DNA of 64,000 bases from Micromonospora sp. NBC_00389 (GCF_036059255.1 NZ_CP107947.1:2790001-2854000), one strand, 5' to 3'. Positions 20,241 through 29,008 are shown, counted from the stretch's first letter. Notes: generated by a model from the letters alone, not told the origin. Numbers and translations: made by a program.

Positions 20241-21074
20241 GTGGACGCCACTCAGTTGCGCCGAGCCATCGCCCGTACTCCCCTCGCACCCGTCGCTGCC
20301 TTCCCCAAGCGGCTTGCCCGGGTCGCCCGCCACGACGCCAAGGTGCTCCGCATCTCGGCCCGGTGGCTGGTCACCTCTCGGGAGCACCACAACTACACGT
20401 ACGAGCTGACCAAGCTCAGCCGCCACCACCTGTCCTGGTTCGTCAGCGTGGTCTGCGACCGGCCCGTCAAGGAGGTCCGCGGGTGGCTCGACGAGATCGA
20501 GTCAGACCACGCGCTGCGCCAGCACATCGAGCAGGCCACCGCCGCTGCCTCCCGCCGTGGCCTCGCGGACAAGCAGGTCCACTACGCCCGGCGGATCGGC
20601 TGGTACGCGATCGTGCGGGCCACCCGCCCCGCACACGTGGTGGAGACCGGCGTCGACAAGGGGTTGGGCAGTTGCGTCCTGGCTGCCGCCCTGCTGCGTA
20701 ACGCGCAGGAGGGTCATCCGGGCCGGGTCACCTCGCTGGACATCAACCCGGAGGCTGGCTACCTGGCCGCCAGCGCGCCCTGGTCCGAGGTGGTCGACCT
20801 GGTGATCGGCGACTCGATCGCCTCGATCGGGGCGCTGGACCGCCCGGTCGACCTGTTCCTGCACGACAGCGACCACAGCCGGGCCCACGAGAAGCGCGAG
20901 TTCGACGCGGTGGAGCCGAAGCTCGCCCCCGGCGCGATCCTGCTCACCGACAACGTCACCAGCACCAACGTGCTCGCCGAGCACGCCGAGCGCACCGGGC
21001 GGCGGTTCCTCGCCTACCGGGAGAGCCCCGCCAACCACTGGTACCCGGGCGACGGCATCGGCGTGGCATGGTAG
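20241..21074 (+). CDS. Class I SAM-dependent methyltransferase-like protein (Methyltransf_24 type)
   Basis: 277 residues from GTG 20241. A Rossmann core runs through VVETGVDKGLGSCVLAAALL (SAM motif I region), VTSLDINPEAGY (acidic ribose-binding Asp), DLFLHDSDHSRAHEKREF and GAILLTDNV. This arrangement resembles O-methyltransferase-like proteins often linked to glycan or antibiotic loci. The helical N-terminal 110 residues are less familiar. It is divergent from the LCP gene and 4 nt before the MOSC gene, so probably co-transcribed with the latter. Confidence 0.75.
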   Translation: MDATQLRRAIARTPLAPVAAFPKRLARVARHDAKVLRISARWLVTSREHHNYTYELTKLSRHHLSWFVSVVCDRPVKEVRGWLDEIESDHALRQHIEQATAAASRRGLADKQVHYARRIGWYAIVRATRPAHVVETGVDKGLGSCVLAAALLRNAQEGHPGRVTSLDINPEAGYLAASAPWSEVVDLVIGDSIASIGALDRPVDLFLHDSDHSRAHEKREFDAVEPKLAPGAILLTDNVTSTNVLAEHAERTGRRFLAYRESPANHWYPGDGIGVAW

Positions 21075-21078
21075 CCGG

Positions 21079-21897
21079 GTGCGGCTGACATCGATTCACA
21101 CGTACCCCGTCAAGGGTTGTCACCGGCTCGACCACGACGGCGCGTTCGTGCAGCCGTGGGGGCTGGCCGGTGACCGGCGCTGGATGGTGGTGGACGCCAA
21201 CGGTGTCGGCGTCACCCAGCGCGAGACCACCCGGCTGGTCGGCCTGCGTGCCACCGTGCGCCCGGGAGGTCTCTCGCTGCGCGCCGACGGGCAGCCCGAC
21301 CTCGACGTGTCCGAGCCAGCCGGCGGTGATCCGGTCGCGGTGCGCACCTTCCGCACCCGGAAGCTCCCGGTTCCCGCGCTGCCGGCCGGCCCGGCGGCCG
21401 ACGCCTGGCTCGGCGCGCTGCTCGGCTGGCCGGTCCGGCTGGTCTGGCTGGCCCGGCCGACCCGTCACCTGGCCGCCGCTGACCGCGAGCACGACACCGG
21501 TGACCAGGTCAGCTTCGCCGACGCCTACCCGCTGCTGCTGGCGAACGCCGCCTCCCTCGACGCGCTCAACGGCTGGCTGGCCGAGGCCGGGGAGGAGCCG
21601 GTGCCGATGGCCCGGTTCCGGCCCAACCTGGTGGTCGAGGGGGCATCGGCCTGGGCCGAGGACGACTGGGTCGGCCGGTCGATGCGTATCGGCGACCTGC
21701 GGTTCCGCGCCGCCGGGCCGTGCGACCGCTGCGTGGTGACCACCACCGACCAGGAGACCGGGGTACGCACGAAAGAACCGCTGCGCACACTCGGGCGGTA
21801 TCGCAACGTCCAGCAGAAGCTCCTCTTCGGCCTGAATCTGGTACCGGTCGACAGTGGACCGTTGGCCGTCGGCGCCCCGCTCGTCATCGAGCCCTGA
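21079..21897 (+). CDS. MOSC domain protein (mARC-like, MOSC_N + MOSC)
   Basis: 272 residues from GTG 21079. The N-terminal beta-barrel domain (about 1-115) begins with LTSIHTYPVKGCHRLD; the MOSC domain (about 135-268) holds FRPNLVVEG and the conserved cysteine motif GPCDRCVVTTTD near 213, the molybdenum-ligand position in mARC/YcbX proteins. Such proteins bind molybdenum cofactor and reduce N-hydroxylated compounds. Full length for the family. Confidence 0.88.
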   Translation: MRLTSIHTYPVKGCHRLDHDGAFVQPWGLAGDRRWMVVDANGVGVTQRETTRLVGLRATVRPGGLSLRADGQPDLDVSEPAGGDPVAVRTFRTRKLPVPALPAGPAADAWLGALLGWPVRLVWLARPTRHLAAADREHDTGDQVSFADAYPLLLANAASLDALNGWLAEAGEEPVPMARFRPNLVVEGASAWAEDDWVGRSMRIGDLRFRAAGPCDRCVVTTTDQETGVRTKEPLRTLGRYRNVQQKLLFGLNLVPVDSGPLAVGAPLVIEP

Positions 21898-22004
21898 CCG
21901 GCTGCGCTGCTCCGGGAGCGCACCGGTCACCGTCCGTCGATGCTGTCTTAGCTTTGGCTTAGCCGGCTTGTCCGGCCCCTCACGGGTCCGGCAGCATCGC
22001 CGTC

Positions 22005-23000
22005 GTGACGGACGGAAGCGCTCCCGGCGGCGTCGACATCGAGCTTGACCTGGATCGGGCTCCGGACGGCCGGCCCGCGCCCTCGTCCGGCCCGGTGCCC
22101 TGGCTGGTCGCCACCGGCGTCACCATCCTCGCGGCGGCGCTCGGGCTCACCCTGACGCTGCGATCCGGCTCCGCCCCGGCCTGCGCCGCCGGCCGCACGC
22201 TCGCCGCCGCGCCGCTCACCGGCACCGCCACGCACAACGGCAAGGCGACCTTCTACGACTTGAACGGTGCCGGCGGCAACTGCTCGAACCCCGCCGCGCC
22301 GGCCAACCGGCTCTACGTCGCGCTCGGTCCCACGGAGTATGCCGCCGGCGCCGCCTGCGGCGGGTTCCTCGACGTGACCGGCCCGAAGGGCACCGTCCGC
22401 GTCCTGATCATGGATCAGTGCCCGGAGTGCGCGCCCGGACATCTCGACCTGTCCCGGGAGGCGTTCGCCCGGATCGCGGACCCGGTCAAGGGCCTCGTCC
22501 CGGTCACCTACCGCGCGGTGGTCAACCCGCCGCTGCCCGGCCCGCTCACCTTCCGCATCAAGGAGGGCGCGTCGCAGTGGTGGTTCGCCGTCCGGGTGGG
22601 CAACCACGGCAATCCGCTGCGCGCCGTCGAGGTCCGGCAGGGTGACAGCGGTCCGTGGCGGACGGCCGTGCGGCAGGACTACAACTACTGGCTGATCGCC
22701 TCCGGCGCGGGCGCCGGGCCGTTCAGCGTCCGGGTGAGCGACGTCTACGGGCACCGCGCCACCGTCGCCGGCATCCGGATGGCACCCGGCCAGGTGCAGA
22801 CCAGCGCGGTCCGGATGTACGCGACCGGCGCCGCGGCGGCCACCCCGCGCCCGCCCGCCTCGGCGCGGCCGTCCGCCACCCGAGCAGGGGGTACGCCGAC
22901 ACCGGCCCGCCGTCCGGTCGAGGTCGCGAGGGCGAGCGCGCCGGCCGCCGAAACGCCGTCGACCCGCCCGGCCGGGGCCACGGCCCGCTGGTGCGGCTGA
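22005..23000 (+). CDS. Secreted/membrane-anchored expansin-like protein (RlpA-like DPBB + CBM63-like)
   Basis: 331 residues from GTG 22005. One N-terminal membrane helix (about 31-53), a double-psi beta-barrel (about 70-160: GKATFYDLNGAGGNCSN, GFLDVTGPKGTVRVLIMDQCPECAPGHLDLS with the expansin-type catalytic-site Asp and HLDLS), a second beta-sandwich (about 165-270, FRIKEGASQWWFAVRVGNHG, with surface Trp and Tyr residues) like CBM63 of BsEXLX1, then a Pro/Ala/Thr-rich tail. Bacterial expansins loosen cellulose or wall polymers without hydrolysis. Signal-anchor rather than clear cleavage. Confidence 0.85.
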   Translation: MTDGSAPGGVDIELDLDRAPDGRPAPSSGPVPWLVATGVTILAAALGLTLTLRSGSAPACAAGRTLAAAPLTGTATHNGKATFYDLNGAGGNCSNPAAPANRLYVALGPTEYAAGAACGGFLDVTGPKGTVRVLIMDQCPECAPGHLDLSREAFARIADPVKGLVPVTYRAVVNPPLPGPLTFRIKEGASQWWFAVRVGNHGNPLRAVEVRQGDSGPWRTAVRQDYNYWLIASGAGAGPFSVRVSDVYGHRATVAGIRMAPGQVQTSAVRMYATGAAAATPRPPASARPSATRAGGTPTPARRPVEVARASAPAAETPSTRPAGATARWCG

Positions 23001-23004
23001 CCGG

Positions 23005-23541
23005 TCAGTCGGTCGGGGTCAGGTCGAGCCACATCAGGATCTCATCCCGATCGTCTCCGGGCGCCAGCCGCAGCGCGCCCGGTAGCCTGCCGATCTCGCG
23101 GTATCCCAGGCGGCGGTAGAACCCGTCCAATCCCAGCCCGTCCCGCACCGTCACGTGCAGTGCCTCGTGGCCCAACTTCCGGCCCAGCCGGGTGGCCTCG
23201 CGCATCAGTGCCGAGCCGTACCCGGTGCCCTGGGTGTCCGGGTGGACCATCACCCGCTTCAGTACGCACCAGTGCGCCTTGAGCGGGAACCGGTTGTCAC
23301 TGAAGATCAGCACGGCCACCAGGCGGTCACCGGCGTACCCGACCAGCAGCCGGTCCGGCCCGTCGGTGATCCCGGCGAAGGTCGGGTCGGCGGTGGCATG
23401 GACGTCGGTGGCGGTGACCGGGGGTACGAAGCCGACCGCGCCGCCGGCGTTGGTGACGTCCACCCAGAGGGCGACGATCTCGGCGCGCAGCTGCGGGGTC
23501 AGGTCGGGATCGAGGACGAAGTGCAGGCTCACGGCACCCAT
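23005..23541 (-). CDS. GNAT family N-acetyltransferase
   Basis: 178 residues using ATG 23541; the open frame extends 23 codons upstream but with unlike composition. GNAT motif A is LKRVMVHPDTQGTGYGSALM (acetyl-CoA pyrophosphate loop Q/R-x-x-G-x-G/A as TQGTGYG), motif B GLDGFYRRLGYREIGRLPG. Substrate unknown. It converges with the expansin gene with only 4 nt between stops. Confidence 0.82.
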   Translation of the reverse strand: MGAVSLHFVLDPDLTPQLRAEIVALWVDVTNAGGAVGFVPPVTATDVHATADPTFAGITDGPDRLLVGYAGDRLVAVLIFSDNRFPLKAHWCVLKRVMVHPDTQGTGYGSALMREATRLGRKLGHEALHVTVRDGLGLDGFYRRLGYREIGRLPGALRLAPGDDRDEILMWLDLTPTD

Positions 23542-23624
23542 CCTGACCGCGCGAGCACCCGATCGGCCCGAGGTGTGCTCCGACCAACAGTGCGGGCCCC
23601 GAGCACTCACGTGTGGCTCAATCG

Positions 23625-23707
23625 TGCGGGAGGGGGGACTCGAACCCCCACGTCCAATAGGACAATAGGACCTAAACCTACCGCGGCTGCCGTTACGCCA
23701 CTCCCGC
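23625..23707 (-). tRNA. tRNA-Leu (anticodon UAG)
   Basis: Acceptor arms GCGGGAG/CTCCCGC pair perfectly with A as discriminator; CCA is not encoded. The anticodon loop TTTAGGT gives UAG (reads CUA/CUN). The long variable arm (TGTCCTATTGGAC) and T-arm GGGGGTTCGAGTCCCCC confirm a class II leucine tRNA of 83 nt. Confidence 0.93.
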
Positions 23708-23846
23708 CAACCTGCTGATTCTAGAGCGTCTGGCTACGGCGGTGTCACCTCGGTGATGTTGCGCGCGGCGGCGGCCGCCGTGGCCAGCGCCTCGGGCGTG
23801 TACTTGTATCGGACCATTCACACATGGTGACGGCCCGATACGACAG

Positions 23847-24323
23847 TCAGTCCAGGCCGAGGTCGCGGCGGAGTTTGGCGACGTGCCCGGTGGCCTTGAC
23901 GTTGTAGAACGCGTGCTCGATCTTGCCGTCGGCGTCGATGACGAAGGTCGAGCGGATCACGCCGGTCACGGTCTTGCCGTACAGCTGCTTCTCGCCGTAC
24001 GCGCCGTACGCGTTGAGCACCGCCTTGTCCACGTCCGAGACCAGCGGGAAGGTGATCGCGTCCCGGTCGCGGAACTTCGCCAGCTTCTCCGGCTTGTCGG
24101 GGGATATGCCCACCACCTCGTAGCCGGCGGCCTGGAGGGAGGCGAGCGAGTCGCGGAAGTCGCAGGCCTGCTTGGTGCAGCCCGGGGTCATCGCCGCCGG
24201 GTAGGCGTAGAGGACCACCTTGCGGCCTCGCAGGTCGGACAGGGTGAGCTGGTCACCGGTGTCGGTGGGGAGGGTGAACTCGGGGGCGGGGTCACCGGGA
24301 GTGAGGCGGTCGGGCGCGGTCAT
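23847..24323 (-). CDS. bcp: Thioredoxin-dependent thiol peroxidase (peroxiredoxin Q/BCP)
   Basis: 158 residues, normal length. Active-site motif TPGCTKQACDF holds the peroxidatic Cys near 49 and the resolving Cys near 54 (atypical 2-Cys arrangement); GDPAPEFTLPTDTGDQLTLSDLRGRKVVLYAYP is the AhpC/TSA fold start. It reduces hydroperoxides in the cytosol using thioredoxin. Stands alone; 23708-23846 between it and tRNA-Leu shows nothing coding. Confidence 0.94.
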   Translation of the reverse strand: MTAPDRLTPGDPAPEFTLPTDTGDQLTLSDLRGRKVVLYAYPAAMTPGCTKQACDFRDSLASLQAAGYEVVGISPDKPEKLAKFRDRDAITFPLVSDVDKAVLNAYGAYGEKQLYGKTVTGVIRSTFVIDADGKIEHAFYNVKATGHVAKLRRDLGLD

Positions 24324-24428
24324 GGCCCGACCCTACCGCCGGGCCGGCCGGTGCCGCCGCTGCCCACGCGCCAGCGCGGCGGCGATCCTGACCCCTGCGC
24401 CGTACCTCCGAAGGTGATCAAGAACATG

Positions 24429-24455
24429 CGTTGTTGCCAGAGTCTGGCAACAACG
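24429..24455. promoter_or_regulatory. Perfect 27-bp palindrome upstream of cbiM (candidate metal-responsive operator)
   Basis: Two 13-bp arms (left arm CGTTGTTGCCAGA) flank a single central G with no mismatch, ending 62 nt before the cbiM start. A possible promoter overlaps it: TTGCCA inside the left arm and TATGGG just after the right arm. The inner TTGCC...GGCAA resembles the TTGC/GCAA half-sites of Fur-family nickel regulators (Nur), but arm spacing differs, so the regulator is unassigned. Confidence 0.75.
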
Positions 24456-24517
24456 AGGTATGGGAAATAGGCTGACCTCGCCGGCCCGTACGGGCCCGCT
24501 GACGCGTGGGAGGTCGC

Positions 24518-25234
24518 GTGGAAACCCTGGCGATGCACATCTCGAACGGGATCATCGATGGTCCCGTCGCAGCGGTCTTCGCGGCGCTGGCCCTCGCCGC
24601 GCTCACCGGCTGCGTCCTGCGCGGCCGGCGCGACCTGGACGACCGGCTGGCCCCGATGGCCGGCCTGGTGGCCGCGTTCATCTTCGCCGTCCAGATGCTC
24701 AACTTTCCGATCTTCACGGCCGGGGTAAGCGGCCACCTGCTCGGTGGCGCGCTCGCCGCGATGCTCGTCGGCCCGTGGGTCGGCGCGCTCTGCGTGGCCG
24801 TGGTGCTGGTCGTGCAGGCGCTGATCTTCGGTGACGGCGGCGTCGCGATGCTCGGCCTCAACATCACCAACATGGCGCTGCTCGGCACCGCCGCGGCGTA
24901 CCTGCTGATCGCGGTGCTGCTGCGGGTGCTGCCCCGTACCCGGGCCGGCCTGGCCGTGACCGCGTTCGTCTCCGCGATGCTCAGCGTGGTGGTCGCGTCG
25001 CAGGGCTTCGTCCTGCAGTACTGGCTGGGCGGCACCACCGACCTGGGCGGCAACCTGGCCGGCCTGGCCGGAACCATGGCCGGGGTTCACCTGCTGATCG
25101 GCATCGGTGAAGGCCTGATCACCGCGACGACCGTGCTCACCGTCGCGAAGGTTCGCCCCGATCTCGTCTACGCGTTGCGCGGGCTGCGGTCGACGTCCGC
25201 GCCCGCCGTCCCGGTCGTCGGAGGTGTCCGGTGA
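24518..25234 (+). CDS. cbiM: ECF-type cobalt/nickel transporter, substrate-binding membrane subunit CbiM/NikM
   Basis: 238 residues from GTG 24518, with GGGAGG 4 nt upstream; ATG 24533 (MHISNGI) is the alternative and matches the usual CbiM N-terminus, where the backbone amine and His2 bind Co2+ or Ni2+. About seven membrane helices; the region GDGGVAMLGLNITNMALLG and GVHLLIGIGEGLIT are family hallmarks. First gene of a four-gene operon. The N-terminal extension before MHIS matters because metal binding needs a free Met1-His2 in studied family members. Confidence 0.9.
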   Translation: METLAMHISNGIIDGPVAAVFAALALAALTGCVLRGRRDLDDRLAPMAGLVAAFIFAVQMLNFPIFTAGVSGHLLGGALAAMLVGPWVGALCVAVVLVVQALIFGDGGVAMLGLNITNMALLGTAAAYLLIAVLLRVLPRTRAGLAVTAFVSAMLSVVVASQGFVLQYWLGGTTDLGGNLAGLAGTMAGVHLLIGIGEGLITATTVLTVAKVRPDLVYALRGLRSTSAPAVPVVGGVR

Positions 25235-25659
25235 AGAACCGTTCCTGGGGTTTCCTGGTCGGCGGGCTGCTGGTCGCCCTGCTGCTGGCCGGGGTCGTGA
25301 GCAACTACGCCTCGTCCCACCCGGACGGGTTGGACTCGTCGCTGCTGAAGGGCTGCACCGTCGACGCCGATGACAACATCGTCGGCGGAAGCTGCCCGGC
25401 CCAGCAGACTCGGGACCACGAGTTGGGGGACAGCCCGCTCGCCGACTACGGCGTGCGGGGAGTGGGCAACGACTTCCTCTCCACCGGCCTCTCCGGGGTG
25501 CTCGGGGTGCTGCTGACCTTCGCGATCGGTGCCGGTGGCTTCTGGCTGCTGCGCCGCCGTGGCACCACGTCGACCCCGGGTGACACGGCGACGTCCGTCG
25601 AGGGCGCGGCGCCGGCCGAGGGTGACGCGGCGACGTCCCGCGCCGGCGCGGCCGGCTGA
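25231..25659 (+). CDS. PDGLE domain protein (CbiN-like component of Co/Ni ECF transporter)
   Basis: 142 residues from GTG 25231, overlapping the cbiM stop by 4 nt. Two membrane helices (about 8-26 and 84-106) enclose an extracellular loop with SSHPDGLDSS, the PDGLE-type motif, and ending LADYGV. It replaces CbiN/NikN in many actinobacterial Co/Ni transporters. The C-terminal tail is Ala/Thr/Glu-rich and contains a short repeat (GDTATSVEGAAPAE / GDAATSRAGAAG). Confidence 0.85.
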   Translation: MKNRSWGFLVGGLLVALLLAGVVSNYASSHPDGLDSSLLKGCTVDADDNIVGGSCPAQQTRDHELGDSPLADYGVRGVGNDFLSTGLSGVLGVLLTFAIGAGGFWLLRRRGTTSTPGDTATSVEGAAPAEGDAATSRAGAAG

Positions 25660-25674
25660 GCGAGGAGTACGCAG

Positions 25675-26445
25675 ATGGGTGCCGGTCACGGGCACGTGCT
25701 GTACCGGGAGTCGGACTCTCCCGTGCACCGGCTCCCGCCCGAGGTCAAGATCGTGGCGATGGTGGTCTTCACCATCGCCGTGGTAGCCACCCCGCGCGCG
25801 GCGTTCTGGGCCTTCGGCGCGTACGCCCTGCTGGTGGCGGCGGTGGCGGCGCTGGCCAGGGTGGGGCCCCGGTGGCTGCTCAGCCGGGCACTGATCGAGG
25901 TGCCGTTCGTGCTGTTCGCCGTGGCGCTGCCGTTCCTCGGCGCCGGTGAACGGGTCGACGTGCTGGGCCTGCGACTGTCCGAGGACGGGTTGCACGGCGC
26001 GTGGAACATCCTGGCCAAGGGCACCCTGGGCGTCCTCGCCTCGCTGCTGCTCGCCGCGACCACCACCACCCGGGACCTGATCGTGGGGCTGGACCGGCTG
26101 CACTGCCCGCAGGTGCTCACCCAGATCGCCACGTTCATGCTGCGCTACCTCGACGTGCTGGTCGGCGAGGCGCGGCGGATGCGGGTGGCGCGGATCTCGC
26201 GGGGTGACGACCCGCGCTTCCTGTGGCAGTTGCGCGGCTTCGCCGCCGGGATCGGGGCGCTGTTCCTGCGGGCCTTCGAACGCGGTGAGCGGGTCTACCT
26301 GGCGATGCTGTCCCGGGGCTACACCGGGCGGATGCCCGCGGTGTGGCAGGGCGACGGCGCGGCGACCGCCGGTCAGTGGCTGGTCGCGGCGACCGTGCCG
26401 GTGTTGGCGGCCTCCATCGCCGCCACCGCCGTCGTGCTGACATGA
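25675..26445 (+). CDS. cbiQ: ECF transporter transmembrane subunit CbiQ (EcfT)
   Basis: 256 residues, four to six membrane helices and the cytoplasmic coupling helices with MRVARISRGDDPR and YLAMLSRGYTGRMP, the two Ala/Ser-Arg-Gly motifs of EcfT proteins that contact the ATPase. ATG 25675 follows GCGAGGAG. Its stop overlaps the start of the ATPase gene (ATGA). Confidence 0.92.
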   Translation: MGAGHGHVLYRESDSPVHRLPPEVKIVAMVVFTIAVVATPRAAFWAFGAYALLVAAVAALARVGPRWLLSRALIEVPFVLFAVALPFLGAGERVDVLGLRLSEDGLHGAWNILAKGTLGVLASLLLAATTTTRDLIVGLDRLHCPQVLTQIATFMLRYLDVLVGEARRMRVARISRGDDPRFLWQLRGFAAGIGALFLRAFERGERVYLAMLSRGYTGRMPAVWQGDGAATAGQWLVAATVPVLAASIAATAVVLT

Positions 26446-27200
26446 TCGGTGCCGTGCAGACCGCTGTCTCGCTGGACGTTCGTGGCGTTCGGTACGCCTA
26501 CCCGGACGGGCATGTGGCCCTGCACGGGGTGGACCTGACGGTGCCGCGCGGCGACCGGGTGGCGCTGCTCGGGCCCAACGGTGCCGGTAAGACCACGCTG
26601 GTGCTGCACCTCAACGGCATCCTCACCCCGACCGAGGGCAGCGTGAGCGTCGGCGGGCTGACCGTCACGACGGACCGGGCCACCCTCGCCGAGGTGCGCC
26701 GCCGGGTGGGCATCGTCTTTCAGGACCCGGACGACCAACTCTTCCTGCCCACGGTGGCGGAGGACGTCGCGTTCGGGCCGGCCAACCTGGGCCTGCGCGG
26801 TGCGGAGCTCGCCGCCCGGGTGGACGAGGCGCTCGCCGCGGTGGGGATGAGCGAGCACCGGGACCGGGCGCCGCAGCACCTCTCCTTCGGGCAGCGCCGC
26901 CGGGTGGCGGTGGCCACCGTGCTCGCCATGCACCCGGAGATCCTGGTGCTGGACGAGCCGTCATCGAACCTGGACCCGGCGGCCCGCCGCGAGCTGGCCG
27001 AGATCCTGCGCGAGCTGCCGGTGACCCTGCTGATGGTGACGCACGATCTGCCCTACGCGGCCGAGCTGTGCGAACGCGCAGTGATCCTCGACGCCGGCCG
27101 CATCGTCGCCGACGCCCCCACCCTCGACCTGCTGTCCAACCCCACGCTGCTCGCCCGCCACCGCCTGGAACTTCCCTACGGTTTCGCGCCGCGCCCCTGA
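26442..27200 (+). CDS. cbiO: ECF transporter ATP-binding subunit CbiO
   Basis: 252 residues from ATG 26442, overlapping the cbiQ stop by 4 nt. ABC motifs: Walker A LLGPNGAGKTTLVLHL, Q-loop FQDPDDQLF, signature LSFGQRRRVAVA, Walker B EILVLDEPSSNLDP, H-loop VTHDLPYAAELC. It powers uptake of cobalt or nickel through CbiM/CbiQ, most likely as a homodimer since only one ATPase gene is present. Confidence 0.95.
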   Translation: MIGAVQTAVSLDVRGVRYAYPDGHVALHGVDLTVPRGDRVALLGPNGAGKTTLVLHLNGILTPTEGSVSVGGLTVTTDRATLAEVRRRVGIVFQDPDDQLFLPTVAEDVAFGPANLGLRGAELAARVDEALAAVGMSEHRDRAPQHLSFGQRRRVAVATVLAMHPEILVLDEPSSNLDPAARRELAEILRELPVTLLMVTHDLPYAAELCERAVILDAGRIVADAPTLDLLSNPTLLARHRLELPYGFAPRP

Positions 27201-27218
27201 CCAGCGGGCGGGTGCGGG

Positions 27219-28295
27219 TCAGGTCTGGGCGGGAGCGGGGGTTCGGGAGGCAGCGCGTAGCCGGAGGATGCCGGCGGTGGTTGCGCCGGCGCCGGTGATC
27301 AGCACCAGCGTGACCATGATCCGGGCGTACTCGGCCGGCCAGGGGACCGGGGCGATGGAACGGGCGAACACCGCGGCGTTGGCCACCCCGGCGAAGAGCG
27401 CCAGACAGGCCCCGGCCAGCGCCACCGCGAAGTCGGCGGCGGGGCGGCGGGCCAGCGCGTAGCAACCGGCGGCGATCGCGCCGAGGCCGGTGAGCAGCGA
27501 CCAGACCTGCCCGGACAGCAGCCCGACCAGTACCCCGCCCACGCCCTGGGCGCCGGCGTCCAGTTCCCGGCCCACCGGGTACAGCACGGCGACCGCGCCG
27601 CCGGCGATGAGCAGCGCGCCCAGCGCGGACAACGCCCGTGCGCCGGCCGGCGCGGCGGCGGCGAGCAGGCCGAGCGCACCTACCGCGAGCACCCCGACGA
27701 TGGTCACCGCCCACCAGGTGTACGCGTCCGGTGGCGGCACCCAGTCCAGCGTGCCGCGGATCTGCGCCGGGTCGCCTCCGTCGCGCAGCGGGATCGTCCA
27801 GTCCCGGACCCGGTGCTCACGATCCGGCGCGGCGCGTACGGCGTCCGGCGGTGCCGGCTCCTGCCACAGCGCGCGCTGGTCGTGCCAGCGGGCCGTCGTC
27901 CCGTCGGCGATCCGCTGCCAGGACGGCGCTGCCGCCGGGTCCGCCTCGGCGGGCAGCGTGGTGTCCCCGGCGATCGTGCGGTTCAGGTACGTGGCGGGGG
28001 ACCGGCTGTTCTCGAACACCCCGTCCGGGCCGATCCGCAGGTACGGCTCGCCGGAGTAGCCGATCACCTCGATCGGGCGGCCGGTGCGGTTGGTCAGCTC
28101 CAGTCGGGCGCCCGCCTCGATCACCCGTACCTCCAGCCCGGGTCGGGCGGGCGCGACGCCGGTGGTCCGGGTTCGGTAGTCGGTGCCGTCCGGGGCGTCC
28201 GCGCCGTGCGCGGCGGCCGGTGCCGCGGTGAGCAGGGTGGCCGCGCAGGCGGCGGTGGCGACCAGGCCGGCACGGGCCAGCAGGGTACGGATCAC
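27219..28295 (-). CDS. Exported membrane protein of unknown function, signal peptide plus five C-terminal helices
   Basis: 358 residues from GTG 28295 (overlaps the DsbA-like stop as TAGTG). A signal peptide (about 1-28, cleaved near APAAAHG) is followed by an extracellular beta-rich domain (about 30-195, with EVIGYSGEPYLRIGPDGVFENSRSPATYLNRT) and five membrane helices (about 197-345). I do not recognise a named family. It is the last gene of the mauE-dsbA-like operon, suggesting a role in extracytoplasmic redox or copper chemistry; the mature N-terminus starts with a His (AHGADAP), as in the copper proteins nearby. That link is inference. Confidence 0.8.
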   Translation of the reverse strand: MIRTLLARAGLVATAACAATLLTAAPAAAHGADAPDGTDYRTRTTGVAPARPGLEVRVIEAGARLELTNRTGRPIEVIGYSGEPYLRIGPDGVFENSRSPATYLNRTIAGDTTLPAEADPAAAPSWQRIADGTTARWHDQRALWQEPAPPDAVRAAPDREHRVRDWTIPLRDGGDPAQIRGTLDWVPPPDAYTWWAVTIVGVLAVGALGLLAAAAPAGARALSALGALLIAGGAVAVLYPVGRELDAGAQGVGGVLVGLLSGQVWSLLTGLGAIAAGCYALARRPAADFAVALAGACLALFAGVANAAVFARSIAPVPWPAEYARIMVTLVLITGAGATTAGILRLRAASRTPAPAQT

Positions 28296-29008
28296 TAGCC
28301 GGCCGCCGCCACGGCTGCGGTGAGGCCCTGCGGGCTGCGGTCGGCGAGCGGCTTACCGTTGACCAGGATGGTCGGCGTGCCGGTGACATCGCCCCGGCTG
28401 GCCTCGTCGGTGACGTGCTCGGTCCACGTCCGGTACGTGTTGTCCTTGACGCAGCCGGCGAACGAGCCGCGGTCCAGCCCCACGCCGGTGCCGATGTCGA
28501 TCAACTCGTCGTCGCTGAGCCCGGCGCTGCCCTCCGGTGGCTGCTTGTCGAAGAGCGCCTTGGCGTACTCGCGGAACTTGCCCCCGGCCGCGGCGCAGCC
28601 GGAGGCGGCCGAGGAGCGGGTGGAGTAGTCGGTGGTGGAGAAGCGGTTGAGGTACGCCACCGGGTGGTAGACCACCGTCGCCTTGTTCTCGGCCACCAAC
28701 TGCTCCAGGGTCGCCCCGCTGGTCTGCTCGAACTGCTTGCAGGCCGGGCAGAGGAAGTCCTCGAAGATGTCGACGGTGACCGGCCCGCCGCCGGTGACGA
28801 TGCCGGTGCCGTCCGCGTTGGCGCCGGGCGGGGTGGTGAAGTCGTCCGAGCGTTGGCTGGACCAGACGCTCCAGCCGATCAGGCCGGCGATGACCAGCAC
28901 GGCGACGGCGGCGGCGGAGACCCAGAGCGTGCGCCGGCGGCGTCGTTCGCGGGCCAGTTGCTGGCGGACCACCCGGGCCGCGTCACGCTGCCCCTTGCGA
29001 CTACTCAT
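28295..29008 (-). CDS. Membrane-anchored DsbA-like thioredoxin-fold protein
   Basis: 237 residues from ATG 29008 (the frame extends 8 codons upstream into the MauE gene). A basic N-terminus (about 1-27) and one membrane helix (28-50) are followed by an extracellular thioredoxin_4/DsbA domain with active site CPAC (Cys87-Cys90) in FEDFLCPACKQFEQ, and the cis-Pro loop VTGTPTILVNG. Two further Cys (SGCAAAGG, FAGCVKD) may form a structural disulfide. It probably oxidises or isomerises exported proteins. It overlaps the MauE-like gene by 8 nt; MauE-type proteins relay electrons to such thioredoxin-fold partners. Confidence 0.9.
   Translation of the reverse strand: MSSRKGQRDAARVVRQQLARERRRRRTLWVSAAAVAVLVIAGLIGWSVWSSQRSDDFTTPPGANADGTGIVTGGGPVTVDIFEDFLCPACKQFEQTSGATLEQLVAENKATVVYHPVAYLNRFSTTDYSTRSSAASGCAAAGGKFREYAKALFDKQPPEGSAGLSDDELIDIGTGVGLDRGSFAGCVKDNTYRTWTEHVTDEASRGDVTGTPTILVNGKPLADRSPQGLTAAVAAAG

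Noticed and set aside
24421..24434. LexA-like GAAC-N4-GTTG next to the cbiM palindrome
   Set aside because: Does not match the actinobacterial SOS box (TCGAAC-N4-GTTCGA) and is explained by the larger palindrome.
24324..24517. Possible cobalamin or NiCo riboswitch upstream of cbiM
   Set aside because: The region is too short and lacks B12-box-like or other conserved riboswitch elements; only the palindrome stands out.
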